This document shows positions 26,831 to 35,110 of a DNA stretch of 64,000 nt, one piece after another (position 1 is the stretch's first letter; each line of letters opens with the position of its first letter). Source of the DNA: Paracoccus aminovorans. GTDB lineage: Bacteria; Pseudomonadota; Alphaproteobacteria; Rhodobacterales; Rhodobacteraceae. The stretch spans positions 67,669-131,668 of the forward strand of contig NZ_KQ955210.1 of NCBI RefSeq assembly GCF_001546115.1, written 5' to 3'. The notes beneath the pieces are model-generated. The model ran no database searches, was not told where the DNA came from, and saw only the letters and a program-made list of their open reading frames with translations. The translations under genes and the position numbers were made by a program.

Positions 26831-26856
26831 AAAAGGGGCCCGCATGGGCCCCTTTT
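26831..26856 (+). terminator. Rho-independent terminator of the yceI-family gene
   Basis: AAAAGGGGCCC and GGGCCCCTTTT form an 11-bp perfect stem with a GCAT loop. It can work in both directions and lies between the yceI-type gene and the convergent cytochrome c peroxidase stop. Confidence 0.9.
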
Positions 26857-26880
26857 CCGTTTCGCGCTGCGCGGCGCGCC

Positions 26881-27960
26881 CTACATCGGCGCCGGCAGCG
26901 GCGTCGTGTCGGTGCGCACCGGCAGCACCGGATGGGCGATCTGCGGCTGCTTGCCGGTGACCGCATGCAGGAAGGCCACGATGTCGTCCACCTGTTCGGG
27001 CGCGAGTTCCGTGCCCAGCTGCGACGAGGACATGATCTGCACCGCCTCCTTCAGGTCCCAGACCACGCCCGAATGGAAATAGGGCGCGGTCAGCGCGACA
27101 TTGCGCAGCGGTGCGGCGCGGAAGACATATTCGTCATTGACCGTCTTCGTCACCTCGAACCGGCCGGTATCGCCCACCGGCAGCACCTCGGCCCCCGGCT
27201 TGGCGACCAGGCCGAACGGATAATAATCCTGTCCGCCGATGTTGCGGCCATAGTGGCAGGCGGTGCAGCCGGTATCCATGAAGGCCTGCAGCCCGCGTTT
27301 CTCCTGCTCGGTCATGGCCGAATCGTCGCCGTTCAGGAAGCGGTCGAAGGCGCTGTCCGGGGTGATCAGCGTCGCCTCGAACTGCTCGATGGCGGCGGCG
27401 AAATTGTCGAAGCTGACCGGCTCGCGCTCATCGGGGAAGGCGGCGCGGAACGCCTCGACATAGGCGGGCATCGAGTTCAGCGTGCGCACCACCTCGTCAG
27501 GGGTATTGCTCATCTCGACGCTGGCCTGCACCGGACCCTTGGCCTGCTCGGCCAGGTCGGGCGCGCGGCCGTCCCAGAACTGCGCGGCGTTGAAGATGGC
27601 GTTCAGCATGGTGGGCGCGTTCCGCGGCCCCTTCTGCCAGCCATGCCCGACCGAGGTCGGCAGCCCGTCCACGCCGCCCAGGCCGACGTTGTGGCAGGTC
27701 TGGCACGAGATCAGCCCCGAGCGCGACATGCGCGGGTCAAAGAACAGGGTCTTGCCAAGCTCGATCTTTTCCGTGGTCAGCGGGATGCCCTCGGGGGCGT
27801 CCTCGGTCTGCTTGATCGCGGTCAGCTCGGCGGGGATCGCCTCGAACACGCCCTTCGCTTCCTCGCGCAGGGCGCCGCTGTCGATGGCTGCGGTCTGGGC
27901 CAGGGCGGGCAGGGCCGCCAGGGTCAGCGCCGTTGCTGTCAGCAGGGGAACGAGTTTCAC
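26881..27960 (-). CDS. ccp: Di-haem cytochrome c peroxidase (periplasmic)
   Basis: The 359-residue enzyme reduces hydrogen peroxide to water with electrons from cytochrome c or a cupredoxin. It has a signal peptide (cleavage near AALPALAQ) and two C-x-x-C-H haem sites, CQTCH (residues 86-90) and CTACH (232-236). Between and after them are RNAPTMLNAIFNAAQFWDGR, the typical calcium/haem-environment segment, and LRNVALTAPYFHSG. Its length and layout match the bacterial CcpA group rather than MauG. An FNR-like box sits 64 bp upstream of the ATG. In Paracoccus, cytochrome c peroxidase is known to be induced at low oxygen through FnrP. Confidence 0.94.
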   Translation of the reverse strand: MKLVPLLTATALTLAALPALAQTAAIDSGALREEAKGVFEAIPAELTAIKQTEDAPEGIPLTTEKIELGKTLFFDPRMSRSGLISCQTCHNVGLGGVDGLPTSVGHGWQKGPRNAPTMLNAIFNAAQFWDGRAPDLAEQAKGPVQASVEMSNTPDEVVRTLNSMPAYVEAFRAAFPDEREPVSFDNFAAAIEQFEATLITPDSAFDRFLNGDDSAMTEQEKRGLQAFMDTGCTACHYGRNIGGQDYYPFGLVAKPGAEVLPVGDTGRFEVTKTVNDEYVFRAAPLRNVALTAPYFHSGVVWDLKEAVQIMSSSQLGTELAPEQVDDIVAFLHAVTGKQPQIAHPVLPVRTDTTPLPAPM

Positions 27961-28023
27961 CTTTGTCTCCTTCTGTGGTCGTCGCGCGCAGCATGATGAT
28001 CGCGCAAGGGCGGGCGCGGCGCC

Positions 28024-28037
28024 TTGATCTGGGTCAC
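28024..28037 (-). promoter_or_regulatory. FNR/FnrP-type box upstream of cytochrome c peroxidase
   Basis: TTGATCTGGGTCAC on the plus strand matches the FNR consensus TTGAT-N4-ATCAA at 8 of 10 defined positions; the first half-site is perfect and the second is GTCAC. The near edge is 64 bp upstream of the ccp ATG. A box centred at -41.5 would give a leader of about 29 nt. It also lies 55 bp before prfA, but ccp is the expected target. Confidence 0.6.
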
Positions 28038-28091
28038 GCCCGCGCCCGCTTCCGCCTTGCCGCCCGCCGGATCACGGGATAATCCCGTGGC

Positions 28092-29150
28092 ATGCTGCCG
28101 CAGGACCGCCTTTCCCAGATCGTCGCGCGTTTCGAATATCTCGAGGCGCGGCTCAATGCCGGCCCGGCGCCGGAGGAAATCGCCGGCATCAGCCGCGAAT
28201 ATGCCGAGCTGAAGCCGGTGGTGGCGCAGATCGCCGAATGGCGCGCCGCGCAGGACGGCATCACCGAGGCCCAGGCCATGCTGGCCGATCCCGAGATGCG
28301 CGAGCTGGCCACGGATGAGCTGGGCCGGCTGCGCGAGCTGCTGCCCGGGCTGGAACATGCGCTGCGCATCGCGCTTCTGCCCCGCGACGCGGCCGACGCC
28401 CGGCCGGCGATCCTGGAGATCCGCCCCGGCACCGGCGGCGAGGAGGCGGCGCTGTTCGCCGGCGACCTCCTGGCCATGTATCGCCGCTTTGCCGAATCGC
28501 AGGGCTGGCAGTTCCAGATGCTGGAGCTGGCCGAATCCGACCTGGGCGGCGTGCGCGAGGCCGTGGCCCGGATCGAGGGCGAGGGCGTCTTCGCCCGGCT
28601 GAAATACGAATCCGGCGTGCATCGCGTCCAGCGCGTGCCCGAAACCGAATCGGGCGGCCGCATCCATACCAGCGCCGCCACCGTCGCCGTGCTGCCCGAG
28701 GCCGAGGAGGTCGACATCGACATCCCCGCCGCCGAGATCCGCATCGACACCATGCGCGCCAGCGGCGCCGGCGGCCAGCACGTCAACACCACCGATTCGG
28801 CGGTGCGCATCACCCACCTGCCGACCGGCATCGTGGTGACCAGCTCCGAGAAATCCCAGCACCAGAACCGCGCCAACGCCATGGCCGTGCTGCGCGCCCG
28901 GCTCTATGACATGGAACGCTCGCGCGCCGATGCCGAGCGCGCGGCGGACCGCAAGTCGCAGGTCGGCTCGGGCGACCGCTCGGAACGCATCCGCACCTAC
29001 AACTTCCCGCAGGGCCGGATGACCGATCACCGCATCGGCCTGACGCTTTACGCGCTGGACCGCATCATGCAGGGCGACCTGTCCGAGACGGTGGATGCGC
29101 TGGCCGCGCATGACCAGGCCGCCCGGCTGGCGGCGCAGGGCGACACGTGA
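28092..29150 (+). CDS. prfA: Peptide chain release factor 1
   Basis: The 352-residue protein reads UAA and UAG stops. [20 protein letters not shown] contains the anticodon-like tripeptide region (PxT, here PET, as in many alphaproteobacteria). [20 protein letters not shown] contains the GGQ peptidyl-hydrolysis motif near residue 228. The C-terminal [18 protein letters not shown] is typical. The stop overlaps the prmC start, which modifies the GGQ glutamine. Confidence 0.97.
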   Translation: MLPQDRLSQIVARFEYLEARLNAGPAPEEIAGISREYAELKPVVAQIAEWRAAQDGITEAQAMLADPEMRELATDELGRLRELLPGLEHALRIALLPRDAADARPAILEIRPGTGGEEAALFAGDLLAMYRRFAESQGWQFQMLELAESDLGGVREAVARIEGEGVFARLKYESGVHRVQRVPETESGGRIHTSAATVAVLPEAEEVDIDIPAAEIRIDTMRASGAGGQHVNTTDSAVRITHLPTGIVVTSSEKSQHQNRANAMAVLRARLYDMERSRADAERAADRKSQVGSGDRSERIRTYNFPQGRMTDHRIGLTLYALDRIMQGDLSETVDALAAHDQAARLAAQGDT

Positions 29151-29974
29151 CCGGCGCCGAGGCGCTGCGGCAGGCGGCCGAGCGGTTGTCGCAGGCGGGC
29201 GTCGCGGATGCGGCGGGCGACTCGCGCCTGCTCTTGGCCCATGCGCTCGCCCTGCCGCGCCACCATCTCAGCGCCGCCTTGGCTGCGCCGCTGCCGCCCG
29301 AAGCCCTGCGACGTTTTGACGCAGCCGTCGCCGCCCGCGCCGCGCGCCAGCCGGTCAGCCAGATCCTCGGCCGCCGCGCCTTCTGGAAGCATGACTTCCG
29401 CGTCACCGCCGACACGCTGGACCCGCGCCCGGAAACCGAAACCCTGGTCGAGGCGGCGCTGGCGCAGCCCTTCGCCTCGGTCCTCGACCTGGGGACCGGG
29501 ACGGGCGCCATCCTGATCTCGCTGCTGGCCGAGCGGCCGGGCGCGCGCGGCACCGGCACCGACATCTCGATGCCGGCGCTGGCGGTGGCGCGCGACAATG
29601 CCGCGCGGCTCGGCGTGCGCGCCGATTTCATACAATCTGACTGGTTTTCGGCGGTCTCGGGCGCGTTCGACCTGATCGTCTCGAACCCGCCCTATATCGC
29701 GCTGGCCGAGATGGCCGGCCTTGCCCCCGAGGTGCGCGACTGGGAGCCGCGCGGCGCCTTGACCGACGAGGGGGACGGGCTTTCGGCCTATCGCGCCATC
29801 GCCGCGGGGGCGCCCGCGCATCTGAACCCGGGCGGCCGGCTCATGGTCGAGATCGGCCCGACGCAAGGCGCGGCGGTCGCGGCGCTGATGGCGGCGGCCG
29901 GGCTGGAACAGCCGCGCATCCTGCCCGATCTCGACGGCCGCGACCGCGTGGTCATGGCCCGCAAGCCCGGCTGA
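29147..29974 (+). CDS. prmC: Peptide chain release factor N5-glutamine methyltransferase
   Basis: The 275-residue AdoMet-dependent enzyme methylates the glutamine of the GGQ motif in release factors. It shows the helical N-domain, the linker [16 protein letters not shown], the AdoMet site [16 protein letters not shown], and the catalytic SNPPYIAL (NPPY near residues 181-184). The GTG start overlaps the prfA stop (GTGA), the common prfA-prmC arrangement. Confidence 0.95.
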   Translation: MTGAEALRQAAERLSQAGVADAAGDSRLLLAHALALPRHHLSAALAAPLPPEALRRFDAAVAARAARQPVSQILGRRAFWKHDFRVTADTLDPRPETETLVEAALAQPFASVLDLGTGTGAILISLLAERPGARGTGTDISMPALAVARDNAARLGVRADFIQSDWFSAVSGAFDLIVSNPPYIALAEMAGLAPEVRDWEPRGALTDEGDGLSAYRAIAAGAPAHLNPGGRLMVEIGPTQGAAVAALMAAAGLEQPRILPDLDGRDRVVMARKPG

Positions 29975-30217
29975 CCCGGCAAGGATCCGCGCGTTTTGCG
30001 CCATTCGATGCAGATTCCACTTGTAAGCGGCGATGCGGCGTGTTTATTCGCAGATGTGACGGGGGCGCTGCCCACGCATGGGTCAGCCATACTCAGATAA
30101 CCCAGCACAATCCTGGCAAAGCGGGAAACGGAATTCCACCGCTCCCGTTCTGGACACTCGCTTCCGAGATGACCCCAACCTCAGCCGGACAAATCCGGAC
30201 GAAACGACAACAAGCTG

Positions 30218-31054
30218 ATGAGATCATCCAAATCCCGTTCGCGTAACAAGTCGAACCGCCAGCGCTCGCTGGGCAATATCGTCAACCGCGTCTTCGATTC
30301 CTCGGGCCCCGAGGGCAAGGTGCGCGGCACGCCCCAGCAGATCATCGAGAAATACCTGGCGCTGGCCCGCGACGCCCAGCTCTCCAATGACCGCGTGGCC
30401 GAGCAGAGCTTCCTGCAGCATGCCGAGCATTACACCCGCATGCTGGGCGAGGCGCAGCGCGAGCAGGCCGAGCGCCAGCAGCACCAGGCCCGAGACGACG
30501 ATTTCCAGGACGGCAACGGCCATTCGGCCCAGTCCGAGAACGGCCAGAACGGCAACCGCCACGAGCGCCAGGATCGCCAGGACCGGAACGAGCGGCGCGA
30601 CGACCGCCGCGACCAGCCGCGCGAGGAACGTCATCGCGACGACCGGCGCGAGGATCGCAACCGCGACGAGCGGCGCGACGACCGCAACCGCGACGACCGC
30701 CAGGCCGCGCGTGCCGAAGCCCCGGCGCCCGCCGGCCTGCCGCCGGTGATCGCCTCGGACGAGGACGCCGCCGGCCCGGTCGAGACCCCGGAAGCCGCCA
30801 TCGCGCCCGAAGCCCCCGTCGCCGCCCCGGCCGAGCCTCAGCCGCCGGCCCCCGCAGCGGCCGAGCCCGCGCCGGAACTGGCGCTGGAGGAGCCCGCGGC
30901 CCCGGCGCCGCGTCGCCGCACGCGCCAGCCGGCCGCCGCCGCGGCTGCCTCCGCCGCAACCCCGGCGCCGCGCACCCCGCGCACCCGCCGCAAGCCGGCC
31001 GAGGGTGCCGAGAAGAAACCCGCGGCAAAGACCGACAAGGCTTCCGGCGAATAA
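30218..31054 (+). CDS. DUF4167 domain protein (putative RNA-binding)
   Basis: The 278-residue protein begins MRSSKSRSRNKSNRQRSLGN and continues IVNRVFDSSGPEGKVRGTPQ, QIIEKYLALARDAQ and QHAEHYTRML, the conserved DUF4167 N-domain (residues about 1-80) seen after prfA-prmC in many alphaproteobacteria. The rest is low complexity: an Arg/Asp/Glu-rich block (RDDRRDQPREERHRDDRRED) and then an Ala/Pro-rich tail ending in a Lys-rich end. The composition suggests nucleic-acid binding, but the function is unproven. The stop lies 6 bp from the IS remnant. Confidence 0.88.
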   Translation: MRSSKSRSRNKSNRQRSLGNIVNRVFDSSGPEGKVRGTPQQIIEKYLALARDAQLSNDRVAEQSFLQHAEHYTRMLGEAQREQAERQQHQARDDDFQDGNGHSAQSENGQNGNRHERQDRQDRNERRDDRRDQPREERHRDDRREDRNRDERRDDRNRDDRQAARAEAPAPAGLPPVIASDEDAAGPVETPEAAIAPEAPVAAPAEPQPPAPAAAEPAPELALEEPAAPAPRRRTRQPAAAAAASAATPAPRTPRTRRKPAEGAEKKPAAKTDKASGE

Positions 31055-31060
31055 GCCCTA

Positions 31061-31885
31061 GGTTCTGTGGACTCTTTGGATTTCCTATTCTGAGGAAAGA
31101 TGGTTCAAGGTTTCTGTTGCAGGAGGTTTGCGATGGGAACCTTGGATCGGCTGGTGCTGTCGGACGGGCAATGGAACCGGATTTCCGGCCATATCAACGG
31201 GGACGAGCGGACACGGGGCAGCAGTGGTCGCGACAACCGGATGTTCGTGCGGACGGATTCGCCGTGGCATGACCTGCCGGACGTGTTCGGCTCGTGGAAC
31301 AGCATGTTCCGCCGCTTCAGCCGATGGAGCCGGAAGGGGGTCTGGTGGCGGCTCTTCGCGGCGATGTCCGACGATCCCGATTTCGAATAGCTGATCGTGG
31401 ACAGCCCGATCATCCGCGCCCACCAACACGCCGCTGGTGCAAAAGGGGGCTGAAGATCAGGCCCTTAGCCGGTGCCGCGGCGGGCTGAGCCCCAAGCTCC
31501 ACCTGGCAGTGCGAGGCCTTGGCTGTCCGGTCCGCTTCACCCTGACCGCCGGGCAGAAGGGCGGCGCCCCGCAGGCCGAGGCGGATCGCCGACCTGCCTG
31601 CCGAGGTCGTCATGGCCGACACCGCCTATGACAGCGACCGCCTGCGTGAGGCGATCGCTAAGCAAGAAAGCTCTTGCCGTCATCCCTAAACAACCCGTCC
31701 CGGGCGCGCAAGCATCCCCTCGACAAGCATCTCTGTGCCCGGAGACATCCGATCGAATGCTGCTTCTCCAAGCTCAAGCAGTTCCGAAGGGTCGCCACGC
31801 GATACGAGAAAACCGCCAGAAACCACCTCGCCGCCATCACCATCGCTGCCATCGTCCTGTGGATCAAGGAAGTGTCCACAGAACC
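31061..31885 (+). mobile_element. Degenerate IS5-family insertion sequence, 825 bp
   Basis: The ends are near-perfect inverted repeats: left GGTTCTGTGGACTCTT, right (reverse complement) GGTTCTGTGGACACTT, with 15 of 16 matching. The element is flanked on both sides by TA within CTAG, consistent with the YTAR target and 2-bp duplication of the IS427-like group of IS5. The transposase reading is broken (see the pseudogene entry). It sits between the convergent DUF4167 and ksgA genes, and the right boundary falls inside the ksgA stop codon. Confidence 0.9.
31133..31868 (+). pseudogene. IS5-family transposase, frameshifted and internally deleted
   Basis: The first frame (31133-31390, after an AGGAGG site) reads MGTLDRLVLSDGQWNRISGH, then FVRTDSPWHDLPDVFGSWNS and MFRRFSRWSRKGVWWRLFAA up to a TAG after SDDPDFE. 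This is the DUF4096-like N-half of IS5 transposases, but the segment before RTDSPW is shorter than normal. After the stop the homology continues in other frames: VDSPIIRAHQHAAGAKGG, then LSRCRGGLSPKLHLAVRGLG, MADTAYDSDRLREAIAK and finally HPIECCFSKLKQFRRVATRY with ITIAAIVLWI. Several frame changes are needed, more than the single programmed shift of active IS427 members, so it is judged dead. Confidence 0.85.
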
Positions 31886-32733
31886 TAGCGCGGCGCGGCG
31901 GCCAGGCCCCGCGCCAGCGCGCAGAACTGCTCCAGCCCGATCTCCTCGGCGCGCGCGGTGGGCGCAATGCCCGCCGCCAGCAGCAGATCCTCGATGGCCG
32001 GATGCAACCCCTTCAGCGAGGCGCGCAGCATCTTGCGCCGCTGGTTGAAGCCCGCCGCCACCACCCGATTCAGCACCGCCGCATCGGCGGGAAAGCGCGG
32101 CTCGGGCAGGGCGGTCAGATGCACCACCGAGGAATGCACCTTGGGCGCGGGCACGAAGGCCTCGGGGGGCAGGGTCATGACGATCCGCGCATCCGAGCGC
32201 CATTGCGCCAGCACCGCCAGCCGGCCATAGGCCTTGCCGCCGGGTTTCGCCACGATGCGCTCGGCCACCTCCTTCTGGAACATCAGTGTCAGCGATTCCC
32301 AGAACGGCGGCCATTGCGGCGGCGCCAGCCAGCGGATCAGCAGCTCGGTGCCGACATTATAGGGCAGGTTGGCCACGACCCGGATCGGCGGCGTCAGATG
32401 CGCCAGCGGATCGACTTCCAGCGCATCGCCATGGATGACCTGCAACCGGCCGGGATAGGCGGCGGCGATCTCGGCCAGGGCGGGCAGCGCGCGCGCGTCC
32501 TTCTCGATGGCCAGCACATGGCGCGCGCCCTCGGCCAGGAGACCGCGGGTCAGCCCGCCCGGGCCGGGGCCGACCTCGATCACGTCGCAGCCGGTCAGGT
32601 CGCCGGCGGCGCGGGCGATCTTGGCGGTCAGGTTCAGGTCCAGCAGGAAGTTCTGGCCCAGTTGCTTCTTCGCCCGCAACTCGTGCCGGGCGATGACCTC
32701 GCGCAAGGGCGGCAGCCCGTCGATCGCGCTCAT
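31885..32733 (-). CDS. ksgA: 16S rRNA (adenine(1518)-N6/adenine(1519)-N6)-dimethyltransferase
   Basis: The 282-residue RsmA/KsgA dimethylates two adenosines near the 3' end of 16S rRNA. It has [20 protein letters not shown], the AdoMet site [16 protein letters not shown], the catalytic [14 protein letters not shown] (NLPY) and [19 protein letters not shown]. The TAG stop spans the IS boundary, its G being the outermost base of the IS. Its start overlaps the pdxA stop (ATGA), so pdxA-ksgA form an operon, possibly with genes further upstream. Confidence 0.96.
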   Translation of the reverse strand: MSAIDGLPPLREVIARHELRAKKQLGQNFLLDLNLTAKIARAAGDLTGCDVIEVGPGPGGLTRGLLAEGARHVLAIEKDARALPALAEIAAAYPGRLQVIHGDALEVDPLAHLTPPIRVVANLPYNVGTELLIRWLAPPQWPPFWESLTLMFQKEVAERIVAKPGGKAYGRLAVLAQWRSDARIVMTLPPEAFVPAPKVHSSVVHLTALPEPRFPADAAVLNRVVAAGFNQRRKMLRASLKGLHPAIEDLLLAAGIAPTARAEEIGLEQFCALARGLAAAPR

Positions 32734-33713
32734 GCCCGCGCCCCGGCCCGGCGTCCCGCCATGTCCCAGGCCATGCGCAGCGCGGCGATGGTGCTTTCGG
32801 CATCGGCGACGCCCCGGCCGGCGATGTCGAAGGCGGTGCCATGGTCGGGCGAGGTGCGCACGAAGGGCAGGCCCAGCGTGACATTCACGCCGCCGGCGAA
32901 ATCCAGCGTCTTGATCGGGATCAGCGCCTGGTCGTGATAGGCGCAGATCGCCGCGTCATAGCGGGCGCGCGCCGCGGGATGGAACATGGTATCGGCGGGC
33001 AGGGGGCCGGCGATGTCGAACCCCTCGGCCCGCAGCCGCGCGGCCAGCGGCGCGATCCAGCGCATCTCTTCGCTGCCCATGACGCCGTTCTCGCCGGCAT
33101 GCGGGTTCATCCCGGCCAGCGCCAGCCGCGGCGCGGCCATGCCGAAATCGCGGCGCAAGCCGGTATCGGTGATGCGCACGGCCTGCTCGAGCAATTCCGG
33201 CGTCAGCGCCCGCGGCACCTCGGACAGCGCGATATGGATGGTCGCCGGCACCACCCGGCAGGGCGGCTCGACGCCGGTCGAGGCCAGCATCATGACCACC
33301 GGCACGCCGCCGGCCAGATGCGCCAGATATTCGGTATGGCCAGGAAAGGGGAAATCGGCCCCTCGCTTCAGCGCCTCTTTGTTGATCGGCAGGGTGCAGA
33401 TGCCGCCGGCGGCTCCGCTCTGCGCCAGGGCGACGGCGCGGGCGATGACGTCGATCACGCCAGCGGCATTGGCCGGATCGGGGCGCCCAGGCACGGCCGG
33501 CGCCGCGAAATCATGCCGCAATACCGGCAGAACGCCCGGCGCGACTGCCTCGCCCGGCGCCGAAACCTCGGCCCAGGCGGTGCCCTCGGGCAGATGCCGC
33601 GGATCGCCCAGGAAGACGAAGGGCACCCCGGCCGCCAGCGCCTTGGGCGCCAGTTCCGACCCGACGCCGGCCGGTTCGCCGCAGGTCAGGATGATGGGTC
33701 GCGGCTCGGTCAT
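32730..33713 (-). CDS. pdxA: 4-hydroxythreonine-4-phosphate dehydrogenase
   Basis: The 327-residue NAD-dependent enzyme belongs to the DXP-dependent pathway of pyridoxal phosphate synthesis. It starts [19 protein letters not shown], followed by the metal-binding [29 protein letters not shown] and [20 protein letters not shown], and ends in [20 protein letters not shown]. The start MTEPRPIIL is preceded directly by a copy of the dispersed repeat, whose AAGATAGA touches the ATG. Confidence 0.96.
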   Translation of the reverse strand: MTEPRPIILTCGEPAGVGSELAPKALAAGVPFVFLGDPRHLPEGTAWAEVSAPGEAVAPGVLPVLRHDFAAPAVPGRPDPANAAGVIDVIARAVALAQSGAAGGICTLPINKEALKRGADFPFPGHTEYLAHLAGGVPVVMMLASTGVEPPCRVVPATIHIALSEVPRALTPELLEQAVRITDTGLRRDFGMAAPRLALAGMNPHAGENGVMGSEEMRWIAPLAARLRAEGFDIAGPLPADTMFHPAARARYDAAICAYHDQALIPIKTLDFAGGVNVTLGLPFVRTSPDHGTAFDIAGRGVADAESTIAALRMAWDMAGRRAGARA

Positions 33714-33743
33714 TCTATCTTGTCCAAATATCCCGGGGGGAGC
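33713..33743 (-). repeat. Dispersed intergenic repeat abutting the pdxA start
   Basis: On the minus strand the sequence CCCGGGATATTTGGACAAGA then TAGA runs straight into the pdxA ATG. The same layout (repeat, then ATGAC) is found at the hydrolase start at 55479. The gap to surA also holds a C/G-rich tract with GCGCCTGACGCACCC and GGGTGCGTCAGGCGC, an inverted repeat at about 33748-33777. Confidence 0.75.
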
Positions 33744-33747
33744 GCCT

Positions 33748-33777
33748 GACGCACCCCGTCGAGGGGTGCGTCAGGCG
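33748..33777. terminator. Strong GC-rich hairpin between surA and pdxA
   Basis: GCGCCTGACGCACCCC and its complement GGGGTGCGTCAGGCGC form a 15 to 16-bp perfect inverted repeat around a very short CGTCGA centre. There is no T-run on the surA-distal side. It could stop or stabilise surA mRNA before pdxA. Confidence 0.5.
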
Positions 33778-33806
33778 CGGGGGGCAGAGCCCCCCGGCCA
33801 CCCGCG

Positions 33807-35078
33807 TCACGGTCGGCGAATGATCGCATTCGAGCGCAGCTCGGCCAGATAACTCTCGGCCGCCTGACCCACCTTGCGGTTGAAGATCATGTTGCGCACC
33901 TCCTCACGCCCGGGCAGCGCGTCGGGATCGGCGGCGGGCTGCGCCTCGCCCTCGGCGGTGACCGGCACCGGCGCCTTCTCGGGCGCCTCGGCCAGGGCGG
34001 CCGATTGCCGCTTGCACAGCATCAGCAGTTCCACCGCGCCGCCATAGGAAATCACGGTGCTTTCATTGTCGTCGAGCACCGCCAGCCGGATCGCCTCGCC
34101 GGTCGGGATCTGGCCCTGCGGCAGGGTCTGCCGGCTGATCTGCTCGGCCGGCAGGCCGCGGGCATGCACGAACAGATCGGCGCATGTGTCAGAGACGGCG
34201 GCGATGCGCCGCGCCTCCTCGGCGCTCGACAGCCGGAAGCGCACGAAATCCAGCACCTGCGCCGTGGCGCCGGGCCGCAGCGTGCCGCGGGTGTCGCGCA
34301 GATAGAACAGCACCACCGCGCCCTCGACCCGCAGGGGCTGGCCGACTTGGCCGGGCTTCATCCCCAGGATGATCGGCTGCAGCGAGGGCGGCAGGTTCGC
34401 CAGCGGCGTCCAGGGCAGCCGGCCGCCGTTCTCGGCCGAGGGCGTCGCGGAATATTGCCGGGCGAAAGCCGCGAAATCGCCCTCGGAGCGCGTGTCGGCG
34501 ACGATGCGCCCGGCTTGGGCCATGGCGGCCTCCTCCTGCCCGGGCGGGGCGGGGATGATCAGCTCGGACAGCGCGACATGGGTCACGCGCGGCGTCTCGA
34601 TCACCTTCTGCAATTCCTGGTCCACCTCGGCATCGGTGACGCGGACCTGCGGCACGACGCGCTGGCGCACCACCTCGCGCCAGACCACCCCGGCGGTGAC
34701 GAAGTCGCGGAAGGTCTGCCGCTCGACCCCGGCCCGGGCCAGCTCGGCGGTGAATTCCTCGACCCCCAGGTTGGCGCGGCCGGCGAATTCCGCCAGGCCC
34801 GCATCGATCTGCTCGTCGCTGGCGGTGATGCCCAGCTGCTTGGCCGCGAACATCCGCAGCCGGTCGTCGACCAGCGCCTTTTGCGACGCGGCCGCATCGG
34901 CATCCGGCGCCCGCAGCAGCTCCATGAAGCGCATGCGCTGCGCCAGCTCATAGCGCGTGACGGCCGAATCGTTGACATAGACCAGAGGCTGGAACGGGTT
35001 GGACTGTGCGAAGACCGGGGCCACCCCGCCCGCCGCCAGCATCGCGGCCATCGCCGCCCCCAGAAGAATTCGCCGCAT
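33807..35078 (-). CDS. surA: SurA-like periplasmic peptidyl-prolyl isomerase/chaperone
   Basis: The 423-residue protein has a signal peptide (MRRILLGAAMAAMLAAGGVA, cleavage near VFAQ). The SurA N-domain follows (VYVNDSAVTRYELAQRMRFM, LVDDRLRMFAAKQLGI). A parvulin domain near residues 170-290 contains HVALSELIIPAPPGQEEAAM, FAAFARQYSATPSAENGGRL and LGMKPGQVGQPLRVEGAVVL. The second parvulin repeat is weak. The start at 35078 has a strong GAGGGAG site; an ATG at 35111 overlapping the lptD stop is possible but would bury the signal peptide. It helps outer-membrane proteins fold, including the LptD encoded next to it. Confidence 0.9.
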   Translation of the reverse strand: MRRILLGAAMAAMLAAGGVAPVFAQSNPFQPLVYVNDSAVTRYELAQRMRFMELLRAPDADAAASQKALVDDRLRMFAAKQLGITASDEQIDAGLAEFAGRANLGVEEFTAELARAGVERQTFRDFVTAGVVWREVVRQRVVPQVRVTDAEVDQELQKVIETPRVTHVALSELIIPAPPGQEEAAMAQAGRIVADTRSEGDFAAFARQYSATPSAENGGRLPWTPLANLPPSLQPIILGMKPGQVGQPLRVEGAVVLFYLRDTRGTLRPGATAQVLDFVRFRLSSAEEARRIAAVSDTCADLFVHARGLPAEQISRQTLPQGQIPTGEAIRLAVLDDNESTVISYGGAVELLMLCKRQSAALAEAPEKAPVPVTAEGEAQPAADPDALPGREEVRNMIFNRKVGQAAESYLAELRSNAIIRRP

Positions 35079-35110
35079 CAGCTCCCTCGCCGCATGGTTT
35101 TGCCGGGACA

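Noticed and set aside
30224..31028. Minus-strand frames with several hydrophobic stretches opposite the DUF4167 gene
   Set aside because: They are antisense to the Arg/Asp-rich repeats; the DUF4167 N-domain on plus is clear.
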